From positions 186,001 to 250,000 of the forward strand of contig NZ_KB907547.1 of the NCBI RefSeq assembly GCF_000382125.1: DNA of 64,000 nucleotides, in the 5' to 3' direction. Position 1 is the first letter of the stretch. Each line of letters starts with the position of its first letter. The translations under genes were made by a program, and so were the position numbers. Shown piece by piece: positions 33,190 through 41,909 of the stretch. The notes beneath the pieces were generated by a model. The model made no database searches. It was not told the origin of the DNA and saw only the letters and a list, made by a program, of their open reading frames with translations. This DNA is from Eudoraea adriatica DSM 19308 (lineage in GTDB: Bacteria; Bacteroidota; Bacteroidia; Flavobacteriales; Flavobacteriaceae).

Positions 33190-34593
33190 ATGGCTATAAA
33201 AAACTTTATACACGAAGATTTTTTATTGCAGACCTCTTTTGCGAGCAGGCTGTACCACGATTACGCCAAAGACCTGCCCATTATTGACTACCACAATCAC
33301 TTGTCTCCCAGTAAAATAGCAGAAGATTACAAGTTTGAAAATATTTCTCAGGTATGGCTATATGGTGACCATTATAAATGGAGGGCAATGCGTACGCTAG
33401 GTATTGCTGAAAAATATATTACCGGGAAAGCCTCGGATTCAGAGAAATTTATGAAATGGGGGGAAACTGTTCCATATACAGTCCGAAATCCCTTATATCA
33501 CTGGACCCACCTTGAATTAAAGCGCTATTTCAATATCGATGACCTGCTGGACCAAAATAACGCAGAGGAAATTTACAACACTTGCTCTGAACATTTACAA
33601 AGTCCGGATTATAGTACTTTGGGTCTCCTGGAAAAAATGAAGGTTGAAGTCGTCTGCACCACGGATGACCCTCTGGATACGCTTGAATACCACAAAAAAG
33701 CAAGTAAAAATGATGGCTTAAAATTGATGCCCGCATTCAGACCAGATAAAGCCTATGCAGTTGAAAATACAACCGCCTTTCTTGAATACCTGGGCAAATT
33801 GGAAGGAGTTATCAATGCTCCAATCCATTCCTACCCCGATCTTCTGGATGCCTTAGAATCAAGGATTAATTATTTCCATGAAAATGGCTGCAGACTTGCG
33901 GATCACGGTTTGGATTATCTCCCTTTTTATAAAGGTGAATCTTTCAATGCCTCTAAAATCTTTAGCACCTTAAAAAATGGAGTCTCGCTGAATTTGGATG
34001 AAATCGCATATTTTAAATCTGATATGTTAAAATTTCTATCGAAGTGTTACCATAAAAAGGGTTGGGTGCAGCAATTTCACCTGGGCGCCCTCAGAAATAA
34101 TAATCAAAGAATGCTACAACAGCTGGGGCCGGATACCGGATTTGATTCTATAGGCGATTTTTCGCAGGCAAATTCCCTGAGCAATTTCCTGGATTACCTG
34201 GACAGCACCGATGAGTTATGCAGGACCATTATTTATAATTTAAACCCGGCAGACAATGAAGTCATTGCTGCGATGATCGGGAATTTTAACGATGGGAGTG
34301 TAAAGGGTAAAATTCAATTTGGCTCTGCCTGGTGGTTCCTGGATCAAAAAGATGGGATGGAAAAACAATTGAATTCTCTTTCCAACATTGGCCTGCTTAG
34401 TTGTTTTGTAGGGATGTTAACAGATTCCAGGAGTTTCCTGTCATTTCCGAGACATGAGTATTTCAGGAGAGTACTCTGCAATCTTATTGGCAATGACGTA
34501 GCAAATGGGGAATTACCGGAAGATGAAAAGTGGTTGGGTAAAATTGTGTCTGATATTTGTTACCACAATGCAAAGGCATATTTCCCATTTTAG
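33190..34593 (+). CDS. uxaC: Glucuronate isomerase
   Basis: A 467-residue enzyme, normal for UxaC, which converts D-glucuronate to D-fructuronate (and galacturonate to tagaturonate). The N-terminus carries LPIIDYHNHLSPSKIAEDYKF with the conserved His-x-His metal site, followed by VWLYGDHYKWRAMR and VCTTDDPLDTLEYH. It starts two bases after the ADPRH-type gene. With the SDR and uxuA genes downstream it gives the isomerase route of hexuronate breakdown to 2-keto-3-deoxygluconate. Confidence 0.95.
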   Translation: MAIKNFIHEDFLLQTSFASRLYHDYAKDLPIIDYHNHLSPSKIAEDYKFENISQVWLYGDHYKWRAMRTLGIAEKYITGKASDSEKFMKWGETVPYTVRNPLYHWTHLELKRYFNIDDLLDQNNAEEIYNTCSEHLQSPDYSTLGLLEKMKVEVVCTTDDPLDTLEYHKKASKNDGLKLMPAFRPDKAYAVENTTAFLEYLGKLEGVINAPIHSYPDLLDALESRINYFHENGCRLADHGLDYLPFYKGESFNASKIFSTLKNGVSLNLDEIAYFKSDMLKFLSKCYHKKGWVQQFHLGALRNNNQRMLQQLGPDTGFDSIGDFSQANSLSNFLDYLDSTDELCRTIIYNLNPADNEVIAAMIGNFNDGSVKGKIQFGSAWWFLDQKDGMEKQLNSLSNIGLLSCFVGMLTDSRSFLSFPRHEYFRRVLCNLIGNDVANGELPEDEKWLGKIVSDICYHNAKAYFPF

Positions 34594-34629
34594 TTTGGGA
34601 GGTACTTTAAGAATTTAACTTACTTAAGT

Positions 34630-34637
34630 TATATTTG
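34630..34637 (+). promoter_or_regulatory. Possible -7 promoter element before the SDR-uxuA pair
   Basis: A perfect TATATTTG lies 71 bases before the SDR start in the 115-base gap after uxaC. The best upstream TTTG (34594-34597) is too far (32 bases), so only the -7 element supports it. Confidence 0.35.
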
Positions 34638-34708
34638 GAAACAATAAGCAGATTTAGGGAATCTGTATTTAAGAGCATCCTAAATGAATTACACCTAACA
34701 AAGCATCT

Positions 34709-35524
34709 ATGTCTGATTTATTTTCGGTAGACAACAAAATTATTGTCATTAGTGGGGCCACGGGTATATTGGGTTCTGCTATTACGGCATATCTGGCAGA
34801 GCAGGGAGCCAATGTAGTTGCTTTGGGCAGAAATCCGGATAAAGTCAATACCTTAATCGGGGAAATTAAAGGTACAAAGCATAAAGTATCTCCGCTGATT
34901 GCGGATGTGACCAATGCGCAAGACCTGGAGCATGCAAAACTGAAACTTGAAAATGGATTCGGCAAAATAGATGTCCTGATCAATATGGCAGGTGGGAATA
35001 TGGCCGGGGCAGTAATTACTCCTGAACAAAGTATATTGGATGCCGGCATAGATGATCTGAACAAAGTAATGGAATTGAATTATATGGGTTCCTTTCTTCC
35101 AATTAAAACATTCCTGCCCTTGTTTCTCAAAGATTTGAAGGGAAGTATCGTAAATATTTCTTCCATGGCTGCCCAAAGGCCTGTTACCCGAGTTCTGGGA
35201 TATGGCTCAGCCAAGGCGGCCATTGATAACCTGACCAAATGGTTAGCGATAGAATTTTGCCATAAACACAGTGTGGAATTAAGGGTAAATGCTATTGCAC
35301 CCGGTTTCTTTTTAACAGAACAAAACCGCACCCTGCTCACCGGGGCAGATGGCGAATTAACAAAACGCGGCAGACAAATTATAGCGAATACCCCAATGGG
35401 CAGATTTGGTAAACCCGATGAACTGTTTGGTGCACTTCAATGGCTGTGCAGTGATGCCTCAAAATTTGTTACGGGAACAATTATTCCGGTCGATGGCGGT
35501 TTTAATGCTTATTCAGGCGTATGA
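34709..35524 (+). CDS. SDR oxidoreductase, candidate D-mannonate/fructuronate reductase
   Basis: A 271-residue classical short-chain dehydrogenase. VISGATGILGSAITAYLA holds the cofactor loop, INMAGGNMAG the N-A-G-type motif and GYGSAKAAIDNL the catalytic Tyr-x-x-x-Lys; IIPVDGGFNAYSGV is a typical end. Its stop overlaps the uxuA start (ATGA) and it follows uxaC, so it most likely reduces D-fructuronate to D-mannonate, replacing the unrelated UxuB of enterobacteria. Substrate assignment is from context. Confidence 0.85.
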   Translation: MSDLFSVDNKIIVISGATGILGSAITAYLAEQGANVVALGRNPDKVNTLIGEIKGTKHKVSPLIADVTNAQDLEHAKLKLENGFGKIDVLINMAGGNMAGAVITPEQSILDAGIDDLNKVMELNYMGSFLPIKTFLPLFLKDLKGSIVNISSMAAQRPVTRVLGYGSAKAAIDNLTKWLAIEFCHKHSVELRVNAIAPGFFLTEQNRTLLTGADGELTKRGRQIIANTPMGRFGKPDELFGALQWLCSDASKFVTGTIIPVDGGFNAYSGV

Positions 35525-36690
35525 GAACAATGGAACAAACTATGCGATGGTACGGGCCAAAAGACCCCGTAACCCTGAGTGATATAAGACAAGCCGGAGC
35601 AACAGGTATTGTAACTGCTTTGCATGAAATTCCAAATGGCGAGATATGGAGCGTAGAGGAAATACAAAAACGAAAAGGTCTCATAGAAGATGCCGGACTG
35701 AGATGGTCTGTTGTAGAAAGTGTCCCTGTACATGAATTCATTAAGCGGCGCAGCGGAAACTTTCAGGAACTTATAGAAAACTACAAGAAAACAATCATAA
35801 ATCTGGCCTCAGAAGATATCAATATCATCTGTTACAATTTTATGCCCATTTTAGATTGGATTCGGACTGAATTGGATCATGAGCTTCCCAATGGTGCAAG
35901 AACATTAAATTTTGAAATGAAGGCTCTTGCCGCTTTTGACTGTTTTATACTCAGGCGAAAAGGTGCCATGGAATCTTATCCTCCGGGCATTATTAAAAAG
36001 GCTGAATCTTATTACGCAAATTTGGATACCAAAGGAATAGAAAAGCTAAAAAGGACCATCCTGGATAATCTCCCCGGGGCAGAAGTTGGCTATACCCTGG
36101 ATGAATTTCAACAGGCATTGGATAATTATCAGAATATTGATCGTGCTATTTTAGAAAGGAATCTGCATCTTTTTCTGAATGAAGTACTACCTGTTGCTGA
36201 GGAAAATAATGCTTTTATGGCCATACACCCGGATGATCCACCTTATCCAATTCTCGGTCTGCCAAGAATTATGAGCACTACGGCGGACATTGGGAGAATC
36301 CTGTCAGAAAATAATAGCCCAAATAATGGAATTACATTTTGCACGGGTTCACTCGGGGTAAGGAAAGATAATGACCTTGTACAAATCGTAAAAGATTACG
36401 GAGATCATATTCACTTTGTTCATCTCAGAAGCACTAAAAGAGATGAAGAAGGAAATTTCTATGAAGCATGCCACCTGGAAGGAGATGTGCCAATGTATAA
36501 AGTAGTAAAAGAACTCCTGCAATTACAGGAAAAAAGAAAGAAGCAATTACCCATGCGCCCGGACCATGGGCAACAAATCTTAAACGACCTCAGCTCCAAG
36601 ACCAATCCGGGTTATCCCGGTATTGGCCGCCTTAAAGGACTGGCAGAATTAAGAGGGCTAATGCATGGTATTTTAAATCAAAACAATTAA
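35521..36690 (+). CDS. uxuA: Mannonate dehydratase
   Basis: A 389-residue TIM-barrel enzyme that dehydrates D-mannonate to 2-keto-3-deoxy-D-gluconate. The N-terminus MRWYGPKDPVTLSDIRQAGATGIVTALHEIP and IWSVEEIQKRKGLIEDAGL closely follow E. coli UxuA. MAIHPDDPPYPILGLPRIM, FCTGSLGVRKDND and MRPDHGQQ contain the metal-binding His, Cys and Asp residues. An ATG nine bases further in is an alternative start. It ends four bases from the convergent GH32 gene. Confidence 0.95.
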   Translation: MRTMEQTMRWYGPKDPVTLSDIRQAGATGIVTALHEIPNGEIWSVEEIQKRKGLIEDAGLRWSVVESVPVHEFIKRRSGNFQELIENYKKTIINLASEDINIICYNFMPILDWIRTELDHELPNGARTLNFEMKALAAFDCFILRRKGAMESYPPGIIKKAESYYANLDTKGIEKLKRTILDNLPGAEVGYTLDEFQQALDNYQNIDRAILERNLHLFLNEVLPVAEENNAFMAIHPDDPPYPILGLPRIMSTTADIGRILSENNSPNNGITFCTGSLGVRKDNDLVQIVKDYGDHIHFVHLRSTKRDEEGNFYEACHLEGDVPMYKVVKELLQLQEKRKKQLPMRPDHGQQILNDLSSKTNPGYPGIGRLKGLAELRGLMHGILNQNN

Positions 36691-36694
36691 GGGC

Positions 36695-38260
36695 TTACCA
36701 TATTGACTCGGCCCGGCTAACTTCAAAATCATTGATTATCAAATTTTCAGCAGAAACATTTTTGAAGGTTAGGTATGTATAGTTTTCATTGGGAAATATC
36801 TGTGCAGTCAACACCCGCTGACCATTATTGATAAAAATTTCAACAGATGACCAATCCATCAAAACTCTCACTTCAATTTCCCCGTCCGGTATATCGGTGA
36901 TGGGCGCTTTCTGAATAATTTTTCCAAACTCCTCTTGGAAATCGGTTTTTCCGGATTTACTGCGGTCTAACAAAAACAGTTCCTTCTCCCCATCTAAGGC
37001 CATGGATAACTGCTCCCCTAAACCATTGCCAAAGATAAATTCAAAATTTCGGTTAGGAGTTTTAAACCTTATTTCTGACTGATTAAAATGATCAAAGGAT
37101 ATCATTTCTGAACCTTCAGCCACCAGTTCAAAGTCCTTTTTCAATTCCGGTTTAAAAATAGTCCCTAAATTATCCAAAGGGTAATTCGTCAATTCATATG
37201 AATTACCCGATTTATTCAGTGATAAACTTCTTGGTACGGTCATAGCACTTCGCCATTCCCTGGTTGGTGTATCCCTGGCATAGGCCCAATTGCTCATCCA
37301 TCCGATAAAGATTCGTTGGTCATTTGGTTCATTATTGTATGTTATCCCGGCATAATTATCCGTTCCCCAATCTATCCATTTTTCCTCCTCCTGGTCAGAT
37401 GTAAAAGTAGTGCCATCAAATCCCCCAATAAAATATTGGGTGCCACTACCACCGTTTGGCGCACCGGGATTTATGCTAATAATAAGAACCCATTTTTCCT
37501 CCCCCGAATCAGAGACCTTTAATGGAAAAAGATCAGGGCATTCCCAAACGCCGCCATGTGCTCCGGATTCTTTTCCAAACTCACTTAATAAGTTCCAGGA
37601 AATCAGGTCCTCAGATTTGTAAAACCGGGCATGGTCGCCCGCAACCAGTACCAATATCCAACTTTGCGTGGGGTCATGCCAAAAAACCTTAGGATCCCTA
37701 AAGTCCCTTATCCCTTCATTGCCTAATACAGGATTAGACTCATATTTAGTCCAGGACTCGCCATTATCGAGGCTATAGGCAATACCCTGTGTCTGAAAAT
37801 CATCGGAACCGTCTTTCTCTTTATTTATATCGTGGTAGGTAAATATGGCCACTAAAGGCGGGTTATCCGGTGTTCCCAATCCGGAGGTATTATTTCTATC
37901 TACAACGGCGCTCCCTGAAAATATATAACCATTTTCATCAGGGAATAGTGCAATAGGTTTATGCTCCCAATATATAAGGTCCTTACTGGTAGCATGGCCC
38001 CAATGCATAGGGCCCCAAATAATATCTTCAGGATAGTACTGGTAGAAAAGATGATATATCCCATTATGGTAAACGAGTCCGTTGGGATCATTCATCCACA
38101 TCTCTGCGGGAGTGAAGTGAAATTGTGGTCTGTAAGGTTCCTTAAATAAGGATAATTCGGGTATCGGGGCTGTTTCAGTATTATTCTCTTCTTTATTCCT
38201 GCATGAAAATATGGAAACTACAAATAGGCATATAAAAAGATATATTAATTTGACTCTCAT
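36695..38260 (-). CDS. GH32 fructan/sucrose hydrolase, lipoprotein
   Basis: The ATG at 38260 gives 521 residues with a lipoprotein signal (FICLFVVSIFSCR). The five-bladed catalytic domain shows WMNDPNG with the nucleophile Asp58, FRDPKVFW (Asp transition-state stabiliser) and ECPD with the general acid Glu, each in the right order. A C-terminal beta-sandwich (about 360-521) follows. It would hydrolyse beta-fructosides such as levan, inulin or sucrose at the cell surface. No SusC/SusD pair is in the window. It is divergent from the rhodanese gene. Confidence 0.92.
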   Translation of the reverse strand: MRVKLIYLFICLFVVSIFSCRNKEENNTETAPIPELSLFKEPYRPQFHFTPAEMWMNDPNGLVYHNGIYHLFYQYYPEDIIWGPMHWGHATSKDLIYWEHKPIALFPDENGYIFSGSAVVDRNNTSGLGTPDNPPLVAIFTYHDINKEKDGSDDFQTQGIAYSLDNGESWTKYESNPVLGNEGIRDFRDPKVFWHDPTQSWILVLVAGDHARFYKSEDLISWNLLSEFGKESGAHGGVWECPDLFPLKVSDSGEEKWVLIISINPGAPNGGSGTQYFIGGFDGTTFTSDQEEEKWIDWGTDNYAGITYNNEPNDQRIFIGWMSNWAYARDTPTREWRSAMTVPRSLSLNKSGNSYELTNYPLDNLGTIFKPELKKDFELVAEGSEMISFDHFNQSEIRFKTPNRNFEFIFGNGLGEQLSMALDGEKELFLLDRSKSGKTDFQEEFGKIIQKAPITDIPDGEIEVRVLMDWSSVEIFINNGQRVLTAQIFPNENYTYLTFKNVSAENLIINDFEVSRAESIW

Positions 38261-38303
38261 AGTAAACACTTTAATTTTATAAAACTACATTTTATTTGTT
38301 GGA

Positions 38304-38325
38304 CCTGAAAACCTGAACTTTCAGG
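38304..38325. repeat. Hairpin in the divergent GH32/rhodanese promoter region
   Basis: CCTGAAA (38304-38310) pairs perfectly with TTTCAGG (38319-38325) around an eight-base loop. Position between two divergent genes makes an operator possible. Confidence 0.35.
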
Positions 38326-38375
38326 AAAAATTTTACCTAAATGAGTATCTTTACACCTTGTATAATTCTAATACA

Positions 38376-38867
38376 ATGCAGTATTTTATAAACTTATTGT
38401 TTTCTGGTTTTCTGTTACTTTCTGCTTGTGCACAGTCTTCAATAGACGAGGCTCTTGAGAGGTATAATGATGAAAGTGTCCCTTATATTACGGTTGCAGA
38501 AATGCAAAATTTCCAGAACAAAATTATTCTGGATGCCAGAGAGCGGGAAGAATACAATGTAAGTCATCTGAAAAATGCCATATGGGTAGGTTATGATAAT
38601 TTCAAAATTTCGGAGATAGAACAAATATTGCCGGATAAAAGCGCAGATATCGTTGTCTATTGTTCCATTGGCGTGAGATCTGAGAATATTGGCGAAAGAC
38701 TTTTGGAATCCGGGTTTTCCAAAACCAAAAATTTATATGGAGGCATTTTTGAATGGACCAATCAGGGGTATCCTGTTTATAACTCCAATGGTGAAAAAAC
38801 CAAAAAAGTACATGCCTATGGTAAGTTATGGGGAAAATACCTGACCAAGGCGGAAAAAGTATATTAG
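38376..38867 (+). CDS. Rhodanese-domain lipoprotein
   Basis: The ATG at 38376 gives 163 residues with a lipoprotein signal (LLFSGFLLLSACA, Cys18). The single rhodanese domain runs from about 38 to 140: ITVAEMQNFQNKIILDARE, then the active-site loop CSIGVRSE with Cys96, and NLYGGIFEWTNQG. It would handle sulfane sulfur or act as a thiol-based redox/oxyanion enzyme in the periplasm. In flavobacteria this type of gene precedes arsenosugar glycosyltransferase genes, as here (13-base gap). Confidence 0.87.
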   Translation: MQYFINLLFSGFLLLSACAQSSIDEALERYNDESVPYITVAEMQNFQNKIILDAREREEYNVSHLKNAIWVGYDNFKISEIEQILPDKSADIVVYCSIGVRSENIGERLLESGFSKTKNLYGGIFEWTNQGYPVYNSNGEKTKKVHAYGKLWGKYLTKAEKVY

Positions 38868-38880
38868 TATTAATTCATAG

Positions 38881-39501
38881 ATGAAGTTGGAAGAAACTAA
38901 AGAAAGATTGCTACTTATTTTTTCGAGAAATCCCAAATTAGGAAAGTGTAAGACAAGATTAGCAGCAACAATAGGAGATCAGGCTGCACTGGATATTTAT
39001 ATGATCTTACTAAGACACACCGCTGAGATTACTAAAGACCTGAATTGTTCAAAAGAAGTTTATTATACTGAGGAACCTTCGGCAAACGATTTATGGGATA
39101 TAAAAACCTATTCCAAACATTTGCAAAAAGGCAAAGACCTGGGAGAGCGAATGTACAATGCTTTTAAATCAGGATTTCAAAAGGGTTACAAAAAGATAGT
39201 CATAATAGGAACTGATATTTATGATTTAAACAGCATAACCATTGAAGAAGCTTTTACAAAATTGGAAAAATCCGACTTTGTAATAGGACCCGCAGAAGAT
39301 GGGGGCTACTATCTTCTGGGGATGAAATCAATAAATAAAGAGATATTCTTTAACAAGAAGTGGGGAACAAATAGTGTGCTGAAAGACACTCTCAATAACT
39401 TAAGTCACAAAAATGTAGCACTGCTTCAAACTAAAAATGATATTGATGTCTACGAGGATTTAAAGGATGTTGATATTTTTGAAACTTTTTTAATAGCGTA
39501 A
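38881..39501 (+). CDS. TIGR04282-family arsenosugar-associated glycosyltransferase
   Basis: A 206-residue GT-A-fold protein (DUF2064). LLLIFSRNPKLGKCKTRLAA is the nucleotide-binding start, GTDIYDL and GPAEDGGYYLLGM carry the metal/sugar-nucleotide Asp residues. The family is linked in databases to arsenosugar biosynthesis by recurrent neighbourhood with ArsM and ArsS. It begins 13 bases after the rhodanese gene and four before the purine nucleoside phosphorylase gene, so they form one operon. Confidence 0.85.
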   Translation: MKLEETKERLLLIFSRNPKLGKCKTRLAATIGDQAALDIYMILLRHTAEITKDLNCSKEVYYTEEPSANDLWDIKTYSKHLQKGKDLGERMYNAFKSGFQKGYKKIVIIGTDIYDLNSITIEEAFTKLEKSDFVIGPAEDGGYYLLGMKSINKEIFFNKKWGTNSVLKDTLNNLSHKNVALLQTKNDIDVYEDLKDVDIFETFLIA

Positions 39502-39505
39502 GTCC

Positions 39506-40321
39506 ATGACACAAAAGCTGCTGGAAGAATCTTGTCTATACCTGAAAAATAAAGGCTTTGAAAATCCGGAAATCGGAATTGTCCTGGGTACAGGGCTTGG
39601 CAGGCTGATTGACCATATTGAATTTGCTGTTGTTGCTCATTACCACAACATTCCTTTTTTTCCCCTGGCTACTGTAGAATTTCACAGCGGCAAGCTAATT
39701 TATGGCACGCTCGAGGATAAAAAAGTAGTGGTTATGCAAGGTCGTTTTCATGTTTACGAAGGTTATGAATTTGAGGAGGTTACCTATCCTATTCGGGTAA
39801 TGCGGGAATTGGGAATAGAGAAGCTTTTCATCTCCAATGCAGCAGGAGCTGTTAACCTAAACTTTAAAAAAGGTGAGCTTATGCTGATAGAAGATCATAT
39901 TAATCTCCAGGGTGGATCCCCATTGGCATTTAAAAATGTTGCAAACTTTGGAATTCGATTTGTGGATATGAGCCAGCCATATGACCTGGAGATGTGTGAA
40001 AAAATTAAATACATTGCCCGGCGCGAAAATATTGTCTTGCATAAGGGCGTATATGCTTCAGTAGTTGGGCCTCAGCTCGAAACAAAGGCCGAATATCGAA
40101 TGTTAAAAACCATAGGCGCAGATGCCGTTGGCATGAGCACCGTACCCGAGGTAATTGTTGCCAACCATTTAAACCTCCCGGTAGTAGCAGTCTCAGTGCT
40201 CACAGATGAATGTGACCCTGATAATCTGGAGCCGGTACATATATCGGAAATAATTAAAGTCGCTGAGGAAACCGAGCCTAAAATGATAAAATTATTTTTG
40301 GAATTGATTAAAGATTTATAA
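39506..40321 (+). CDS. Purine nucleoside phosphorylase, trimeric type
   Basis: A 271-residue enzyme of the PNP/MTAP family. IGIVLGTGLGRLIDHI (phosphate loop), GRFHVYEGYEFEEV (phosphate and sugar contacts), ISNAAGAVNLNFKKGELMLI and GADAVGMSTVPEVIVA (base site) are all present. It splits purine nucleosides with phosphate. In this setting it may remove adenine from an arsenical nucleoside on the way to arsenosugars, an inference from the flanking TIGR04282 and TIGR04283 genes; ordinary purine salvage is the alternative. Confidence 0.92.
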   Translation: MTQKLLEESCLYLKNKGFENPEIGIVLGTGLGRLIDHIEFAVVAHYHNIPFFPLATVEFHSGKLIYGTLEDKKVVVMQGRFHVYEGYEFEEVTYPIRVMRELGIEKLFISNAAGAVNLNFKKGELMLIEDHINLQGGSPLAFKNVANFGIRFVDMSQPYDLEMCEKIKYIARRENIVLHKGVYASVVGPQLETKAEYRMLKTIGADAVGMSTVPEVIVANHLNLPVVAVSVLTDECDPDNLEPVHISEIIKVAEETEPKMIKLFLELIKDL

Positions 40322-40439
40322 ATAAGTCATATGTCACATTAATTTATGGGTAGTTAATGCCGGGAATTAAACTCTCCATGCAACCAGAAAAATTTGTAAG
40401 TTTTAAGCTGCCTGTTCAACTAATAATTTAAAATTTTCA

Positions 40440-41192
40440 ATGCTCCGAATAAGCATACTTCTTTTATTTCTTCTTTTGCAGCCTATATCACTGTGGTCGG
40501 ACTCAGTAGCTATAGTTCCAATTACAAATGAACAGAATTGCGCCTCTTTAGACCATAATATCTGGGACAGATTGCTGAATAGCTTCGTTGACGACAATGG
40601 GAACGTAAACTATATTGGCTTTAAGAAGGAATCAGGAACATTAAACCGGTACCTGGAGCAATTAGGCAGTAATACGGTAAATGAAGACTGGTCCAGAGAA
40701 AAAAAGCTGACATATTATATTAATCTTTACAATGCCGCCACGGTAAAATTGATACTGGATAACTATCCGTTGGCAAGTATAACAGACATACCTAAACCCT
40801 GGGATAAAAAATGGATAAAATATGGTGGAGAACTCATTTCTTTGGGAGAAATAGAGCATAAAATCCTTAGAAAAATGAATGAGCCCCGTATTCATTTTGC
40901 CATCAATTGTGCCTCATTTTCATGCCCGAAATTACTAAACACAGCCTATACAGAAGATAAGCTGGATAAGCAATTGGACATGGCGGCTAAAGATTTTATA
41001 AATGACCCCAGCCGAAATATTATATCTGAAAACAAAGTACAATTGTCCAGGATCTTTAAATGGTATAAAAAAGATTTTGAAAAAAACGGTTCCTTAATAT
41101 CCTATTTGAACCAGTATTTAAAATCTTCAATAAGTCCGGATACGAAAATTGAATACATTAAATACAATTGGAGTTTAAATGAAATTAAGTAA
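40440..41192 (+). CDS. Exported DUF547 protein
   Basis: A 250-residue protein with signal peptide (ISILLLFLLLQPISLWS). The DUF547 domain spans about 40-230: YYINLYNAATVKLILDNYP, GGELISLGEIEHKILRKM, and FAINCASFSCPKLL with two cysteines and a conserved N-C-A-S-x-S-C-P phrase that looks like a thiol active site. The family function is not established. Its last 14 bases overlap the TIGR04283 glycosyltransferase gene, which supports joint function. Confidence 0.85.
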   Translation: MLRISILLLFLLLQPISLWSDSVAIVPITNEQNCASLDHNIWDRLLNSFVDDNGNVNYIGFKKESGTLNRYLEQLGSNTVNEDWSREKKLTYYINLYNAATVKLILDNYPLASITDIPKPWDKKWIKYGGELISLGEIEHKILRKMNEPRIHFAINCASFSCPKLLNTAYTEDKLDKQLDMAAKDFINDPSRNIISENKVQLSRIFKWYKKDFEKNGSLISYLNQYLKSSISPDTKIEYIKYNWSLNEIK

Positions 41193-41886
41193 TAATCCCA
41201 GTCTTAGCATAATAATACCTGTTCTAAATGAAGAAAGCAACATAGTTAGGCTTTTGGAATATATTCAGGAAAATTCAAGCAATGTCAATATCAAAGAAAT
41301 TCTTGTAGTAGATGGCGGGAGTACGGACGAAACCAAAGAAGCCGCTTCACAATATGATGTTCTGGTCCTCCATTCTGAAAAAGGTCGTGCAAGGCAAATG
41401 AACCTGGGCGCGGAAAATGCCAAAGGTGAAGTACTGTATTTTCTTCACGCAGATACTTTTCCGCCAAAAAACTTTGACAAGATAATTTTAAATGCCATTA
41501 AAAAAGGAACAAAAACGGGTTGTTTTAGAATGAAATTTGATAGTGATAGCCGGTTTTTGAGTTTCTTCTCCTGGTTTAGCAGGATAAACCATAAAATATG
41601 CAGGGGTGGAGACCAGTCACTTTTTATAACCAGGGAATTATTTAATAAATCGGGTGGCTATGATGAAGCCTATAAAATATACGAGGATAATGAATTCATA
41701 AGTCGCCTCTATAAGATTACTGATTTTAAGATACTTCCCGATCAGGTACAAACCTCAGCAAGAAAATATGAACAAATAGGCAACTTCAAACTTCAATTTT
41801 ATTTTGGAATAATTCATCTTAAAAATTATTTAGGGGCAGATCCCGAACAGCTGTACCGATATTACAAAAGAAAAATTTCCACTTAA
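41179..41886 (+). CDS. TIGR04283-family arsenosugar-associated glycosyltransferase
   Basis: A 235-residue family-2 glycosyltransferase. LSIIIPVLNEESNIVRLL, EILVVDGGSTDETKEAA and LYFLHADTFPP (the DxD-type metal site as HAD) are the catalytic GT-A motifs, and GGDQSLFITRELFNKSGGY is typical of the subfamily. It belongs to the arsenosugar-associated TIGR04283 group and shares its operon with TIGR04282, PNP and DUF547. It ends 24 bases before the convergent amidase gene. Confidence 0.88.
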   Translation: MKLSNNPSLSIIIPVLNEESNIVRLLEYIQENSSNVNIKEILVVDGGSTDETKEAASQYDVLVLHSEKGRARQMNLGAENAKGEVLYFLHADTFPPKNFDKIILNAIKKGTKTGCFRMKFDSDSRFLSFFSWFSRINHKICRGGDQSLFITRELFNKSGGYDEAYKIYEDNEFISRLYKITDFKILPDQVQTSARKYEQIGNFKLQFYFGIIHLKNYLGADPEQLYRYYKRKIST

Positions 41887-41909
41887 TCCCGGCTGTGAAT
41901 ATTTAATCT

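Noticed and set aside
34594-34640. Full TTTG/-7 promoter before the SDR-uxuA genes
   Set aside because: The spacing between TTTG and TATATTTG is 32 bases, outside the usual range; only the -7 element was retained with low confidence.
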